Shown piece after piece: positions 1-10,295 of a stretch of 64,000 nucleotides of DNA. A program made the position numbers and the translations under genes. The DNA lies in NCBI GenBank assembly GCA_036362985.1, contig JAYGXS010000002.1:11755744-11819743 (forward strand), read 5' to 3'. Source of the DNA: Ligula intestinalis (Eukaryota > Platyhelminthes > Cestoda > Diphyllobothriidea > Diphyllobothriidae). Each line of letters begins with the position of its first letter. Within the stretch, counting starts at the first letter, position 1. The notes under the pieces are model-generated. The model ran no database searches. It saw only the letters and a program-made list of their open reading frames with translations, and was not told where the DNA came from.

Positions 1-899
1 GCACCATCCATTCATTTTATGGTCGGTCGTCATGACACAACAGGCCGTGGCAGCCGCACGCAAAGCATCAAAAATGCGGGTAAGTGTTGCTGAGGTGGCG
101 TGGCGCTGAGAGGGAGGGGAACGCGGAAAGCTTGAACCCGAATGGACGAGGTCACTTGGCGCCTGGAGCAGAGAAAGCTGTGTTTGCGCTTATTGGCAGT
201 CACATGGGTGGACGGCAATTCGGAACGGGGGGGGGGAGGAACCGAAGCGAGGTCAACCACCCTAGGCGTCCGCACTTCACATGGGGTCGTTGGCCCTGCA
301 CTATCTGCCCTCATTTTAACGACAAAGCTTTTTATGAGTTGCGGCTATCGGCTTTTTCTTCAAAACATTCCGAACCACCGTGAACGTTTATGTAAACTAG
401 AACCCACAACTTTGCGGCAGTCTCGTTCTACGAGTGGAGGTAGAGGTCTGCATCGTCAAGAGCGGAGAGTTTAGATTTAACCGTTATCTGTTGTGTTCAA
501 CTAACCTGTTTTCTGCGTTAGTCCAGAAGACTGTATATTTGCCGACACGCGCTTCACTTGTTAACAATTGTAAACAAGCAAAACGAATGTAACCAGTTTT
601 AGTGGAAACATGTGTCAGTTTCAGGACAGAGGGCGTAACTAATATATTGCTGTGGTTTAGTCCAGCGTGCTTAAAGCAGTGGCCAAATTTGGACGGACAA
701 GATGAAAACGAATAAGAGAAGGAACAAATTGGACAAAATAAGGGAGAAATAGGAGTGAGGTGCTAGCTAGCCATGTGCTAGATAATATCTCGAGGAAATA
801 AGTAAATAGTGAAATAAATAAGCAGGTGCCGAGGCCCGATCATATCAAGTAAAAGTGCAATTCACCAATAGCCATGAGAGCAAAGCATGTGAACCGCAG
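1..899. other. No recognisable gene
   Basis: Overlapping short open frames are present, but none has a recognisable domain, splice context or similarity to other parts of the window. The first 480 bases are GC-rich and contain a run of ten G at about 227-236. I see nothing else. Confidence 0.5.
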
Positions 900-950
900 C
901 CGTAAGAGATTTTGCGAATGAAAGAGAAAGTTCGCATTCCAGGTATTTCT

Positions 951-1064
951 GTCGGTAAAGAAGACACATGATCGAACACCGGAACAAATTGTATTTTGTT
1001 CTGAGCTTTCGGGCTCCTGCAGGAGTGCATCGTCAAATATGGAAAAACAGTAACAAATGGGGTG
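951..1064 (-). repeat. Penelope-type terminal module with hammerhead-like core (left arm of inverted pair)
   Basis: Read on the minus strand, this segment matches the plus strand at 1243-1344 with roughly 80 percent identity by eye. It contains a hairpin CTCCTGCAGGAG followed by CCC, GAAAG and CTC, preceded by GACGATG. This is the layout of the hammerhead-like motif near the ends of the Penelope-like elements elsewhere in the window. After the motif comes AGAACAAAATAC and GTTCCGGTG, comparable to the AATAAAC and TTGTTCCAGTG that follow the motif in the 9.05 and 44.9 kb copies. A 15-bp sequence at 900-914 recurs exactly at 1345-1359, so the pair may be one small inserted element. Confidence 0.6.
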
Positions 1065-1242
1065 GCTACTTGTGGCATGTGTACAACAAGTTAAAGTTGA
1101 ACATGTAGAAAATCAATAATGTGCGTTTGTGCCGCCGACTCGCCACTGTGGACTATGTTAGCCTGTACCAGTAGACGAGATCGATATTTTGGGTGGGACT
1201 ATATACAGCAGTAAAATCGTCAACGAAAATAAGCAACACCCA

Positions 1243-1344
1243 TTTGTTGCTGTTTTGTCATCTCTGAAGATGGACTCCTGCAGGAGCCCAAAATCTCAGA
1301 ATAAAATACAATACGTTCCGGTGTTTGATCATATGTCTTCTTTA
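1243..1344 (+). repeat. Penelope-type terminal module with hammerhead-like core (right arm of inverted pair)
   Basis: This is the inverted partner of 951-1064. The core reads CTGAAGA at 1264-1270, then the hairpin CTCCTGCAGGAG at 1275-1286, then CCC, AAAA and TCTC. The G of the expected GAAA is changed here, so this arm is probably inactive even if the other is not. It ends at TTTACCG, immediately before the second copy of the 15-bp direct repeat. Confidence 0.6.
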
Positions 1345-1359
1345 CCGTAAGAGATTTTG

Positions 1360-1995
1360 GTTTGAAAGGCCCCCTCGATGTGTTCATTAGGCAGTAGTTA
1401 ATCGGATAGAGTTGCAGTGGAAACTATAAGACAGTCACAACGGTGTAACCTCAATCATAGCACCTTCCACCCCATGTATCGAACAACCGAAGATTCTATT
1501 GCCCTTGGTCTGAGTGAAACCTCCCCTGGGTAGAAGATCTCGCTTATCTCCGGCCGCTTTCCAAGTGCTGATGTAATTTTCAGCTTGGGAGGCAGGTCGG
1601 TTAATTTTCTCTCGCGATGATTCTACTTCCCATGAAGTAATGGCCCCAGTTTTCTGCCAACAGAAGATCGTATCACCAACCTGGTTAGTGTGCTGGCTCT
1701 AATAGTTTTGGATAACAAAAGGAGACAATTGTTCTGTCTACTCACTCGGATACTTCTTGCAAGGCACTAATTGGTCCCCTCCTTATCGCTAATTTTTTAA
1801 TGCATATTTTTAAGTAGGAATTGCATTGTAACCTTAAAAATACTGGATTGAGTTATAAGCAATTAGCGCCTTAAAGCATTGGCGGATAAACCTTCACAAA
1901 TCGGTACCGGACTCAATATTACCGTTTAAACCCCGCCAGTAGCATATGAGTATGTCCGACAAAGAAAAGGGCGACTTTAATGACCATTTCCGAAT
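1360..1995. other. No recognisable feature
   Basis: There is no open frame of interest and no repeat that I can match elsewhere in the window. Confidence 0.5.
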
Positions 1996-1999
1996 TATT

Positions 2000-2180
2000 T
2001 GCCATAGTCAGCCAGCCATAGTCAGCTCCCTGGTCCAAAGGTACGAGCTTTGAACCTTTGATTAACGGTTCGCACGTTCGAGGCTCCAGTGGTGCACCAC
2101 GTGTACTATTTAATGGCTGATTGATGAAGGTTAATAAGCCAGGAATAGCGATTTTAGTCTCTCTTTTCTTTATCGGCAAG
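2000..2180 (+). repeat. tRNA-derived SINE, family SINE-B, diverged copy
   Basis: The 3' part carries AATAAGCCAGGAATAGC, GTCTCTC and TTTCTTTATCGGCAA. This tail is shared with copies at 21.3 kb, 46.3 kb and, inverted, 53.2 kb. The upstream part has a GGTTCGCACGTTCGAGGCTCC stretch resembling a tRNA T-arm/B-box region. The head is too diverged to assign a parental tRNA. Confidence 0.5.
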
Positions 2181-2280
2181 TTTAATCAGCTTGAAACCTG
2201 TTATAAAAAGGTGTACTTATTATACTGATGATAAGGCATCTAGGCCTATTTGCTATATTTTAGTGACGCATCCGACCCTC

Positions 2281-2352
2281 CAGCAAAAACATCGAAAACT
2301 TCGCTAGGATTAAATCCCACAACCTTGAGTACAACCGACGCTCTGAGTAGAA
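2281..2352 (-). repeat. tRNA-like SINE head fragment
   Basis: On the minus strand this reads TCAGAGCGTCGGTTGTACTC and then GTGGGATTTAATCCTAG. That resembles an A-box end, an anticodon region and a degenerate B box. It is too short and altered to be a functional tRNA gene. Confidence 0.35.
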
Positions 2353-2584
2353 AAACATCGAGGCTCTGGCCGAAAGCTGTGAGCTTTATTTTAATTAGAT
2401 CAGGCTAACCATGCAGCTTCTGCAATGTATGGAATCCAGCAAACGGAATCTCCTAAGCGAGCTACAATCCATCAGGTCAATTCCAGACTCACTTACTTTT
2501 TAGGTGTTTTAGCATATTAAAATAAACCATTTGACTCAAAATTGTAAAACCCTGGGGCTAAGCTATAAATAAAGATATAGCTCC

Positions 2585-2645
2585 CAGGCGTACTCAAAGC
2601 TCGCTACTGTTTCCATGGGTTCGAATCCTACTGAGGCCGCCGAGG
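2585..2645 (+). repeat. tRNA-like fragment with perfect B box
   Basis: GGTTCGAATCC at about 2618-2628 is a consensus RNA polymerase III B box. The upstream GCTCCCAGGCGTACTCAAAG could be a degraded A-box region. No cloverleaf can be completed, so this is most likely a SINE remnant. Confidence 0.35.
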
Positions 2646-2649
2646 TCTT

Positions 2650-3800
2650 GACACCTTTGTAAAGTATCATGCATTTATGCCATTGTTTTGCTCACTTAAT
2701 GTCAATCTGAATTTTGAAATTTACCAGATAGTCACTAACTAACCAGGTCAGCAAATGGAATATGACAGATGTATCCACTTTATGGGGCATTTTTTTAAAT
2801 TGTACTTACGTAATCAAACATATTTGTAACTTAAAGAATTCAGTAAAAATAATATGATCAAAGCCGTAGTTTCAGACTGCTGATTACCTCCTTCACGTAC
2901 CTTATATTGATTAGGAAATTCTGCATTTTCCGCAAACTCCGACGTGAAGAGCTGAATTTGGCCAAATTTACTTTTTGTTCGTGTCCTGACACTGCAGTAA
3001 TTTTTTGTACTCTGATATTTAAGTATCTTTTTCTAGGATCATTGAGAGGCAAGAAAATGTGCCTGACTTGAATGTTATGCGAGGATATAAATCTTAAAAG
3101 TTTGTCAAATCCAACAATTTTTTCGCTAACCCAGCTTTTAGCTAAACATCACTATTATTAGACGTTAAGGTACAGCTCAGCGTCATGCAAACTACTCAAT
3201 GAAGCTTTAGCCTCCTCTGTAGTATTTTGGACACGTTAAGTCAGTAAATTTTGCCTCCCCCATCAGTCACAAGCACATTCTATTTCAGTTTAATGGTCAG
3301 AGGGCAAAGTTATTTTCCAAATCTTAATTCACATAAAAAACGGTCGTGTTGACGTTAATGGCACTCTACTCATCCCATGCAGAGCTCGAGGTAGAATCCA
3401 AGTTTGGGTCCTAGATCAGCACATGAAAGCCTCATCCTTCTGTAATACAGAACCGGGTGAAATAAAGAGCAGTCTGGGCAATACAAAGGAAAGTTTTTAT
3501 AAAAAAATAAAGTTTATTAAAGAAGAGAAAACAGTAACAGTAAGATAAATGTCCTAATACTTCGCAAAAAGAAAGCGCGCGATAATTAAAATTCGCAATA
3601 AGGCAAAAATTGGAAAGAACTAAATTAAAAAATTGCTAACTTAAATTAAAATCCCCTGACTAAAAACGTAAAATAAAGTAAGCTTAACCGATTTTATTTA
3701 CAAGTAAGCTGAAGCTTAAATAACATAGTTTACATAAAAATGAACTGAAAACTAAACTAAACATCGGAATTAAATATAAATAATTTAAATAGACCAAATA
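2650..3800. other. AT-rich stretch without recognisable gene
   Basis: The segment from about 3480 is strongly A-rich (for example AAAAAAATAAAGTTTATTAA). I see no conserved open frame and no internal repeat. Confidence 0.5.
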
Positions 3801-3816
3801 AAATAAACTAACGTAA

Positions 3817-3965
3817 TGTCGTTGCGCATGTAAATTGGAGGTGTGCGCGGCGCTTCACGCCGCGGACTATAATAATCTAATTCCAGGACGGTAATTTGGA
3901 TCCCAAGTAATTTGAAGTCAACGATCTGATAAGCACAATTTTTCAGGAATACGTAGAAACCCAAT
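3817..3965 (-). repeat. MITE-1 fragment (internal part only)
   Basis: The minus strand matches the internal part of the MITE-1 copies at 12.8, 30.8, 34.1 and 42.1 kb. Shared landmarks are CCGTCCTGGAATTAG, the GC-rich palindromic GGCGTGAAGCGCCGCGCACACC and AATTTACATGCG. Neither terminal inverted repeat is present. Confidence 0.65.
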
Positions 3966-4299
3966 AAACAATTTAAAAAAAAATTAAAAATGTCCACATT
4001 TGTCACACCCAGTAAACTATAAGTAAGTAAGAACTATGAGTAAATTACTGTGTTGATTTATGGTGCATGATCTTTTTGCGAAAACATTCGATTATTGAAA
4101 CAATTTCTGGGACCCAAACTGGGATTCTACCGAGCTCGAAATGAGCATGTATGCACTCTGAAGAAAATAAGGAAAAATGGCATAACCCTAAAGAAGGCTG
4201 AAAAACCGTGTCCGCCTTTATCCGACGGGCTCCCACCGATCTTTAAATGAGACAACCTGAGGCAACATTTTAGGCGTGCTGTGTAGAGCAAACCCTTCA

Positions 4300-5355
4300 T
4301 CCGCCAGCGTCCAGCCTGTGCCCGGCTGTTATGCAGTGTTTTTTTTGGGGGGGGGCAGCTTGTTAGCTCAGGGCAGGCAGAAGACACTGCTGATGACAAC
4401 AAGGAGAGGAAGCGTCAGTTTGCTCTCTCTCTGCCCACCTTCACATCATCATCAAAATGTACGCTTCACTGGCGACCGACTATGATGATGACGAGCGCCC
4501 CCCCCCTCCCCCGTGTTTCTGGCGTGTAACTTGTCGACCTGTCTTTATGCGCACCTGCATGCTCACTCGAGGTTCGACGCAACGTCGGCTGGGCTTCGAG
4601 GCTCTGCTTGCCTGAATGAAATTAATGTTCAGTGCGGAAAAGGCGTTTTAGGATAAAGTGCGTCTGAATTTGGGTTTTAAGCCTGTTGGTACTGCATCTT
4701 TAATCAGCGGTGCTAGAAGGTCCGTGTAGCCGGCACTCGTTCTAACCGAACGGGGGAAATCCGAGGCAAGAAAGAGCGAACTGGTACGTGGACGGGAGCT
4801 AGGAAGGGGGGGGGGCGGTATACAGGTGTTGGGTTAGTTCAGCGGAAAATATGGTTGACTATTTTTGGGTTAGTAGTGCTATGCAGCTTACGTTTCATGT
4901 CATTTTGCGTCGTCAATTTAATAAACTCGGCAAGGGAGAGGCGATAATATTGACGTCATATGTTAACCAAGACCAGATTTAACTTTGTCTCCAATTACCC
5001 GGGGTACATTGTACTGTCTGTGTTTTGCCTAGTATCTGGAGCGTGGGTTTAAGGATTGCGTGCGTATGCAACGCTACGCTTCAGCAAATCATGGTTGCTG
5101 CGGCCTGATGTGCGCTGGCGGTTTTCTTGAATCCCTGTCAGTATATGCGCTTGCGCTCCCACTGGGTTTACAGACCGTGCACATGGTTGCCCAGTTAACT
5201 GTATTTTCTCTCCATGATGCTGAGGAGTGAATACCGGCTGAAAGCGCCTAGCGAAATTGCGGGTGGCGTGATGGTGGCGGCGGCTGTCATGCCTTCGTCT
5301 GTGTAGTGGCAAGGGCCACTCGACCAGTCGCTCCATGCTTATCATTCGCAACTGA
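4300..5355. other. GC-rich anonymous region with long G/C homopolymers
   Basis: Runs of nine to ten G or C lie at about 4347-4355, 4498-4506 and 4806-4815. The overlapping open frames here are rich in Arg, His and Pro and match no family I know. This may be an upstream part of the repeat family X seen from 5360. Confidence 0.35.
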
Positions 5356-5359
5356 CTGT

Positions 5360-6000
5360 TCTGAGCGTAATGTCACGCTTGTGGGGGGGGGCAGAGGGGG
5401 GGATCGGCCACACCAGCCACCTGCAGTCTCCTCCATCTCCGGTCGTCTCGACTTATGTATGCCTTGATATCGAGTACACGTGTGGGAATGGGGGAAGAAT
5501 GGGGATATCTCCTGCGGGTCTGCTTTCACTATGCAGTCACCTTCAGCCTCCTGAAGCTTGCGGTAGACACCGTCGAAAATGGCGGTCGAACTATCATCTG
5601 GACGGCGGATGTGAAGTGCCAGTTTGTTTACCATTAACGTCAAAAGTCCGAAGATCGATTTTGACGAGGTTCATTGCCTGACCCACAATATGGTGGCGCA
5701 GAGACGGTGACTCGCGCGTAACTTGATAGTAGGCTTGTGCTGCATCTGCCGCAACCGTTCCTCCTCCACTAGCTGGGTCCCAGTATCATGACATGGGCCG
5801 ATGGCGTGGCGAGAAGTCGCTCCAAAGCGAGCCAACACACCGACTTGGATCCCACGGTGTAGGAGTGTCATGAGAGCTAAATTAAGAACAAGCCATTGTA
5901 GCCAGCCGGTCAACATAAAAACGCACTCGGCCGACTGTGAGGTCCGAGTTGTCCCATCAGTTGGCAACTTTCCAGGCCGCGGCACATAGTGCACCGTCAG
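5360..6000 (+). repeat. Dispersed GC-rich repeat, family X
   Basis: Two parts recur in the window. The part with CTCCATCTCCGGTCGTCTCG, GTGTGGGAATG and GTAGACACCGTCGA recurs at about 52.3-52.6 kb and more weakly at 53.9-54.1 kb. The part with CGCGTAACTTG, CTGCATCTGCCGCA and the downstream CAACTTTCCAGGC recurs at 55.8-56 kb and 60.45-60.8 kb. Some copies keep open frames of about 100 codons, but the frames do not agree between copies and show no domain. The repeat type is unknown. Confidence 0.5.
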
Positions 6001-6370
6001 AGCCCAGAGTCAAATCGCCTATTTATTAGGGGGATTTAAATAGAGGGATAGAGTGGGTCGCGATCAATAAGTCCCGGTGACATAAGTGTCGATTGCGTGC
6101 TTTCAGCGGGTATGATGTTGATCACATTCATATGGGTAGAGGAAAGCGGTGATGTAACGTGATCAGCATTATTCTACAGCGGATTTTTATGATCAAACTG
6201 GTCTATGCGATTGATGGATTTGCGTGGGCAGTGTTTGCAGTTGGGAATGTCACATTGCTCTGTGCAATTAGGCTCGTTTGGTTAATAGAGTAGGGCAGGC
6301 CGACAATGGTAAGTTCACGCAAACTGTCTTTTTTGCATTACTCATCTAGTAGCAAGATGTTTTAGGTCAT

Positions 6371-6600
6371 CCATTTAATTTCCAAAAACGCTTATTTCCA
6401 AAGATTTATTTGACGTGCAAAAGAGCTTGTGTATACAATGTTTGCAATATGGAAGGCCTTCGCTATGGTTCACGACTTTTTTTAAATTCAGACAACCTAC
6501 AAAAAGAGAAACGTCTGTTACGGTTGAACAGAAGTACACGTGATCGCTAGAACAATAAATTTTCTGTTCGCCTGACACTTCGGATTCACGTTCACAATGG
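6371..6600 (-). repeat. Penelope-like element 3' end fragment
   Basis: On the minus strand, GTGAATCCGAAGTGTCAGGC is followed by AATTTATTGTTCTAGCGATCAC. This corresponds to the GGAATCCGAAACGTCAGG and TTGTTCCAGTGATCAC seen at 44.9 kb. The protein-coding part of the element is not present. The upstream half of the hammerhead-like hairpin is degraded here. Confidence 0.5.
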
Positions 6601-6782
6601 GTTTGTACAAGAACATGAATAAAATTCTTGTTCCTGTGTTTGCACCAACTTCTGCTTCTTAATACTAACTCATTTTGATTATCTTAACAGTTTTTGAACC
6701 GTTTTTTTCTTCTAGAAAAACAACCCACTTTATGTCCGATATCGCCTAGCTTATTTGTCTATCCAAAACTTTAAACCCGCAG

Positions 6783-7172
6783 ATGAACGTGACACGTGAA
6801 AGCGCCGCATCAAATGACCAGGACAGTGGACATGGAGACTCCCTGGACACTACAGGCGTTCAGACTAATGGAAGCGTAATCTCCAAACCCTTGAACCCGA
6901 AGCTGATGAGTCTCTCCTCAAATCGCTGCTTCGGCAATTTCGCCACGCTCGGTGGATTGAGTCCAGTCTACGGCAATCACACTGTAAATTCGACTCACAA
7001 GGGCTATACCGATGAAAATAAAGGCACTTTCACTTGGAGCAGACGTCCGTCGTCACGCGAGGCTACCCAACTGTCAATGGAGGGTAAAGTGCGGGCTACC
7101 GTTGTTGACCCGGTCAGCCATCCCGAGGTCGATCTCCTGCTTCCCAAAGATAACTGTTCAACCTTCATCTAA
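6783..7172 (+). CDS. Candidate terminal coding exon of a host gene, possibly protocadherin-like cytoplasmic tail
   Basis: This is the only open frame that looks like non-repetitive host coding sequence. It follows a pyrimidine-containing stretch ending in CCCGCAG at 6776-6782, which fits a splice acceptor, and it runs 129 codons to TAA. The true exon frame may begin at this boundary rather than at an initiating Met. The protein is soluble, rich in Ser, Asn and Thr, and has no membrane segment. Near the start it has the acidic stretch NDQDSGHGDSLD at about residues 10-21. It ends in CSTFI, which fits a class I PDZ ligand (S/T-X-hydrophobic). The DQDSGxGDS-type string resembles one I recall from cytoplasmic tails of delta-type protocadherins. 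That link is from memory and is only a suggestion. No upstream exons were identified. Confidence 0.5.
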   Translation: MNVTRESAASNDQDSGHGDSLDTTGVQTNGSVISKPLNPKLMSLSSNRCFGNFATLGGLSPVYGNHTVNSTHKGYTDENKGTFTWSRRPSSREATQLSMEGKVRATVVDPVSHPEVDLLLPKDNCSTFI

Positions 7173-7229
7173 TTTTATGCAATGACCTCTATATGCCCCC
7201 TCACCATTTACCGCTCACTTGCGACTGCG

Positions 7230-7285
7230 CCCCCCCCCCCCCCCCTCATCACGCCCGCCCATCCTCCCCCCCCCCCCCCCCCCCC
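7230..7285 (+). repeat. Two poly-C tracts (C16 and C20)
   Basis: C16 lies at 7230-7245 and C20 at 7266-7285, separated by TCATCACGCCCGCCCATCCT. They start 58 bases after the stop codon of the candidate exon, so they may lie in its 3' UTR. Open frames that cross them encode only poly-Pro or poly-Gly and are not genes. Confidence 0.85.
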
Positions 7286-7380
7286 AGTCCTCCACTGGAG
7301 GCTATTATATTTTACGTGTCTCGCATGCACCTGCCGCCCACCCCCTTCGTCACCAGCGCGCCAAATGCACTGGAAGAAAG

Positions 7381-8681
7381 GGCTTAAAAACGATGACGGT
7401 GATGTGGGTAATAGCAATGCATATCTCTAACATTTTACATTCCAATTATACAGTTCGTTTTGCTCATTGTTATTCTTCTTCTCCTCCTCCTCAAAGAAAC
7501 TTATCCGAAAGGCAGATGCCAAAACATATCCATAAGGGTATTGCGCATATTTTTTCAGGTAGGTTCAAAAGATAAATAACTAACAGCTTTCCATAGTGTT
7601 ACCTGATGTACGGTAAACTGTGAACCCACATCATGTCCGTGGATTCGCACTTCCTCTGGGATAGGACGCAAAAAGCTCATATCTTCATCGATTCTTTTTA
7701 ATCTGAAAGTACAGGTCACAATGTGTCAGAAATGCGTAGATTGCTGAATAACTTGATGGTGAGGCTTTTGGTAAGATGCATTTGATTGGCACTCGCTGAT
7801 GAATGTTTTCTAACCGCTAATGAAACTCACTTTTCCCGCTCTGCCTTGCGTCTCATATCTGGAGCCCTAAAAGCAGACGTAGCGGCTAGTAGTCTAAAAG
7901 CATAGGAAACGGCCCAGCAAAATGGTGTCAGTTTTGCAGGGGCAGGGTGATAAAGTTAAGCACTGCTGCTAAAAGCCTTCAGAAGTCTGGAAGGTCGCAG
8001 TTTGCAATTGTGATTGCAGCTGCTACAAGAAACCATCTGCTTGCTTTCTGGTTCACTTTAAGTATCTACGGTGTTGATATACGCCACTGACTTTCAGCAA
8101 ATGAATAGACTTGCTTCTTCAGCTATCAAAAAATATTTGATTTTACAACGGCCTCAAGGCAGAACTCAGTTTTTACATTCAAGGTAAAGATAACTTGAAA
8201 AATAAATGATTATTATCAAAGCATAAAAACAACGAGCATCCTTATCGTGACCTCTTATTTCCAAAGCAAATAATTTTATTTGCCTTTTGGCAGACAGTAG
8301 ACTCAGGGCGTCATTGTCTCAGTCAATATTTCTCCAAGAAAATGGAAAAATATTCAGGCTGAATTTAAGAAAGAGGGTAACTCACTGGTTTTTCATAGGT
8401 AGAGCTAGATCAACCTGCTACTGAGCCATATTCTATGGTGAAAGTATTCGTGCACTCGATTTACCTAACTCATTTAAGATTAAGACTAAGCTTAGCCATT
8501 TGCAATTACCTGGATAACGGCACCAATTACCAGTTTCAAAACGTTAGTTGACGAGGAGGACGATGACAATGAAGGTAACCATGATTGTGAAGATGATAAG
8601 GAAGACGACGATGGTGATTTTAGTGGTGATGGTGATAATGTTGACATCAATGATGGTGTGTCAAATATACTAACAAAGAGC
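7381..8681 (+). repeat. Unit 1 of an approximately 1.3 kb tandem duplication
   Basis: Three blocks occur in order: (a) 7381-7520 with GATGACGGTGATGTGGGTAA and GCAATGCATATCTCTAACAT; (b) about 7860-8510 with GTATCTACGGTG and GCCATATTCTATGG; (c) a GAT/GAC-rich block at about 8550-8670. The same blocks recur in the same order in 8682-11700, interrupted by insertions. No protein is encoded with confidence. The acidic and Ser-rich frames in block (c) are products of the trinucleotide repeat. Confidence 0.65.
8550..8670 (+). repeat. Degenerate GAT/GAC trinucleotide repeat
   Basis: The sequence is imperfect GATGAC, GAAGAT and GGTGAT triplets over about 120 bases. It is block (c) of tandem unit 1. 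Confidence 0.7.
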
Positions 8682-8799
8682 CTAAAAACGATGACGGTGA
8701 TGTGGGTGATAGCAATGCATATCTCTAACATTTTAAATTCCAATTAAACAGTTAGTTTTGCTCATTGGTCCTCTCATTCTCAAATAAACTTATCCGGAA

Positions 8800-10295
8800 A
8801 TAAGATGCTATTGGCTCTCACCGCAGACCAGGTATTCCCGAAGTAAACAAACTTCGTGTGATGGCTAGGGGTCTCGAAACGGATGACCATCTGCCAGGCC
8901 GATTCCAGCCAAGTCATAAAAGCAGAGAGAGGTTGCAGTTTGTGGGGGTAACAGAGCTGTTTCGAGTTTAACAATAGGGTAAAAATACGCGAGTTGGATG
9001 AAGCAGTTCGGAAGAAGAGAATGTGATCACTGGAACAAGAGTTATATTTTCCTGACGTTTCGGATTCTGTCGAGAATCCTAAATCATAGGTTATGGTAGC
9101 ATATTCATAGTCATGCGCAAATAGGGTTGGAACGTGCCCAGGTTGCATGGTATTTATAGTTTATAGTGGTCATCCGCGTGCATGCGGTAATTATTCACTT
9201 CTGTAGCCACCGTTTGGGTCTTAATTGATGCGGTACTGACTTGAAACTTCGCATTCGACTCCTGAATTGTCGCAATTGCTTTGTCAGCGTTGGATGCAGG
9301 CCTGATAATTGCGTGACACTTCTGTTCGCGGTCGTCAGAGTTATTGCTGCGCCCGGCCCTTACCAATTGACTGGATCTCTTGTTCAGGAAAATTCTCAAT
9401 GCATCAGATGGGAACACCAAATCGTTGCACTTCTTGATGGACTGCTGGCCTGAGACCCATGACTCTAGCAGCTCGCAGCTCATGGGGTTGTCATCTCCTT
9501 CGAGAAGTTCAGCCTCCTCAACCTTGAAATATGGCTGGGTATCGTCGAGTGAGCTGCAACCTGGGAGTTGGTGTCCTCCTTCCTCACCGCCGCTGCATGC
9601 TCAGCCATTCGTGTCCGGAGTGATCTCCCGTTTTCTCCAAAATCGAGCCAGATCCAGTAAACGACACCAGCTGTCACCTGCCATGACAGCGGAGCTTTTG
9701 ATCTCATAACCCGGCGCCTGATGGTTGCTTCCGGCTTGTGCGCGACTCCAACTCCAAGTGAAGTGAGTAGGTGGCTGGCCGCTTCTGATATATTCTTCAC
9801 GTACGGAAGAGCTCACCAAACTTTTGGGCCAGTTGTATGTGACTTCCTTTGTCGTTTGCGTATGCATTGGTTGACAAAATTGCGCGGGTTACCATTCGCT
9901 CTCAGTACCCATCGAAGGTTTTGTAATTCAGCAATATTGTCGTCCACTTAACTGTAATGCGCCGGTAAAGCGCTCTTACGCAGCTGCGTTTGTGACCAAT
10001 TGGGTGGTTGTTGTTGAAGTTCAAGACTTGCATAGTGGTGGTTGCTTTCCTAAACACTTTAGTTTTTAGGCCATCACCGTCTTTGCGGGAAACGATGACA
10101 TCCAGGAAAGCCAGCTGGTTGTTCTCTTCTTCCTCCATCGTAGATTGAATGTCCGGGAAGACGGTGATTAGACGTCCTTTGAATGTCAGCATCTGATACC
10201 GCTCAATTAAACTACAGACCGAAATCCTGAGCTCGTTTCGTAGGTGACACCTTCGTCAGCCATTCACACCAACCCGCCGGTGGTGTGCTACCAGC
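8800..10295 (-). mobile_element. Penelope-like retroelement PLE-A, 5'-truncated and frameshifted
   Basis: Penelope-like elements encode a telomerase-related reverse transcriptase and a GIY-YIG endonuclease. On the minus strand, 10192-9902 encodes the late reverse transcriptase region (EEEENNQLAFLDV, then GLKTKVFRKAT and HPIGHKRSCVRALYRR). The frame then shifts. 9800-9480 covers the endonuclease: GVVYWIW as the GIY-like block and RTRMAEHAAAVR as the catalytic R and E helix. 9483-9154 holds the C-terminus with ELLESW and QSIKKCND. The usual CxCG and YVGETGR block is damaged. A 3' untranslated part follows, with a hammerhead-like motif at 9051-9090, and ends near 8800. The copy is dead. It sits in block order between (a) and (b) of tandem unit 2, so it inserted after the duplication or was lost from unit 1. 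Confidence 0.85.
9051..9090 (-). ncRNA. Hammerhead-like motif of PLE-A
   Basis: The minus strand reads GGATTCTCGACAGAATCC, a hairpin, then GAAACGTCAGG. GAAAC plus GUC is the 3' half of a hammerhead core with a one- or two-base-pair helix III. The 5' half here is TTTAGGA rather than CTGANGA, so this copy is unlikely to cleave. Confidence 0.4.

Noticed and set aside
3841..3865. Stand-alone GC palindrome or regulatory site
   Set aside because: It is the interior of a MITE-1 fragment and recurs in the other copies.
7182..7575. Proline-rich and glycine-rich open frames
   Set aside because: They exist only because the C16 and C20 tracts lack stop codons in some frames. There is no coding context.
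8492..8743. Serine-rich 83-codon minus-strand frame
   Set aside because: It is the complement of the degenerate GAT/GAC repeat.
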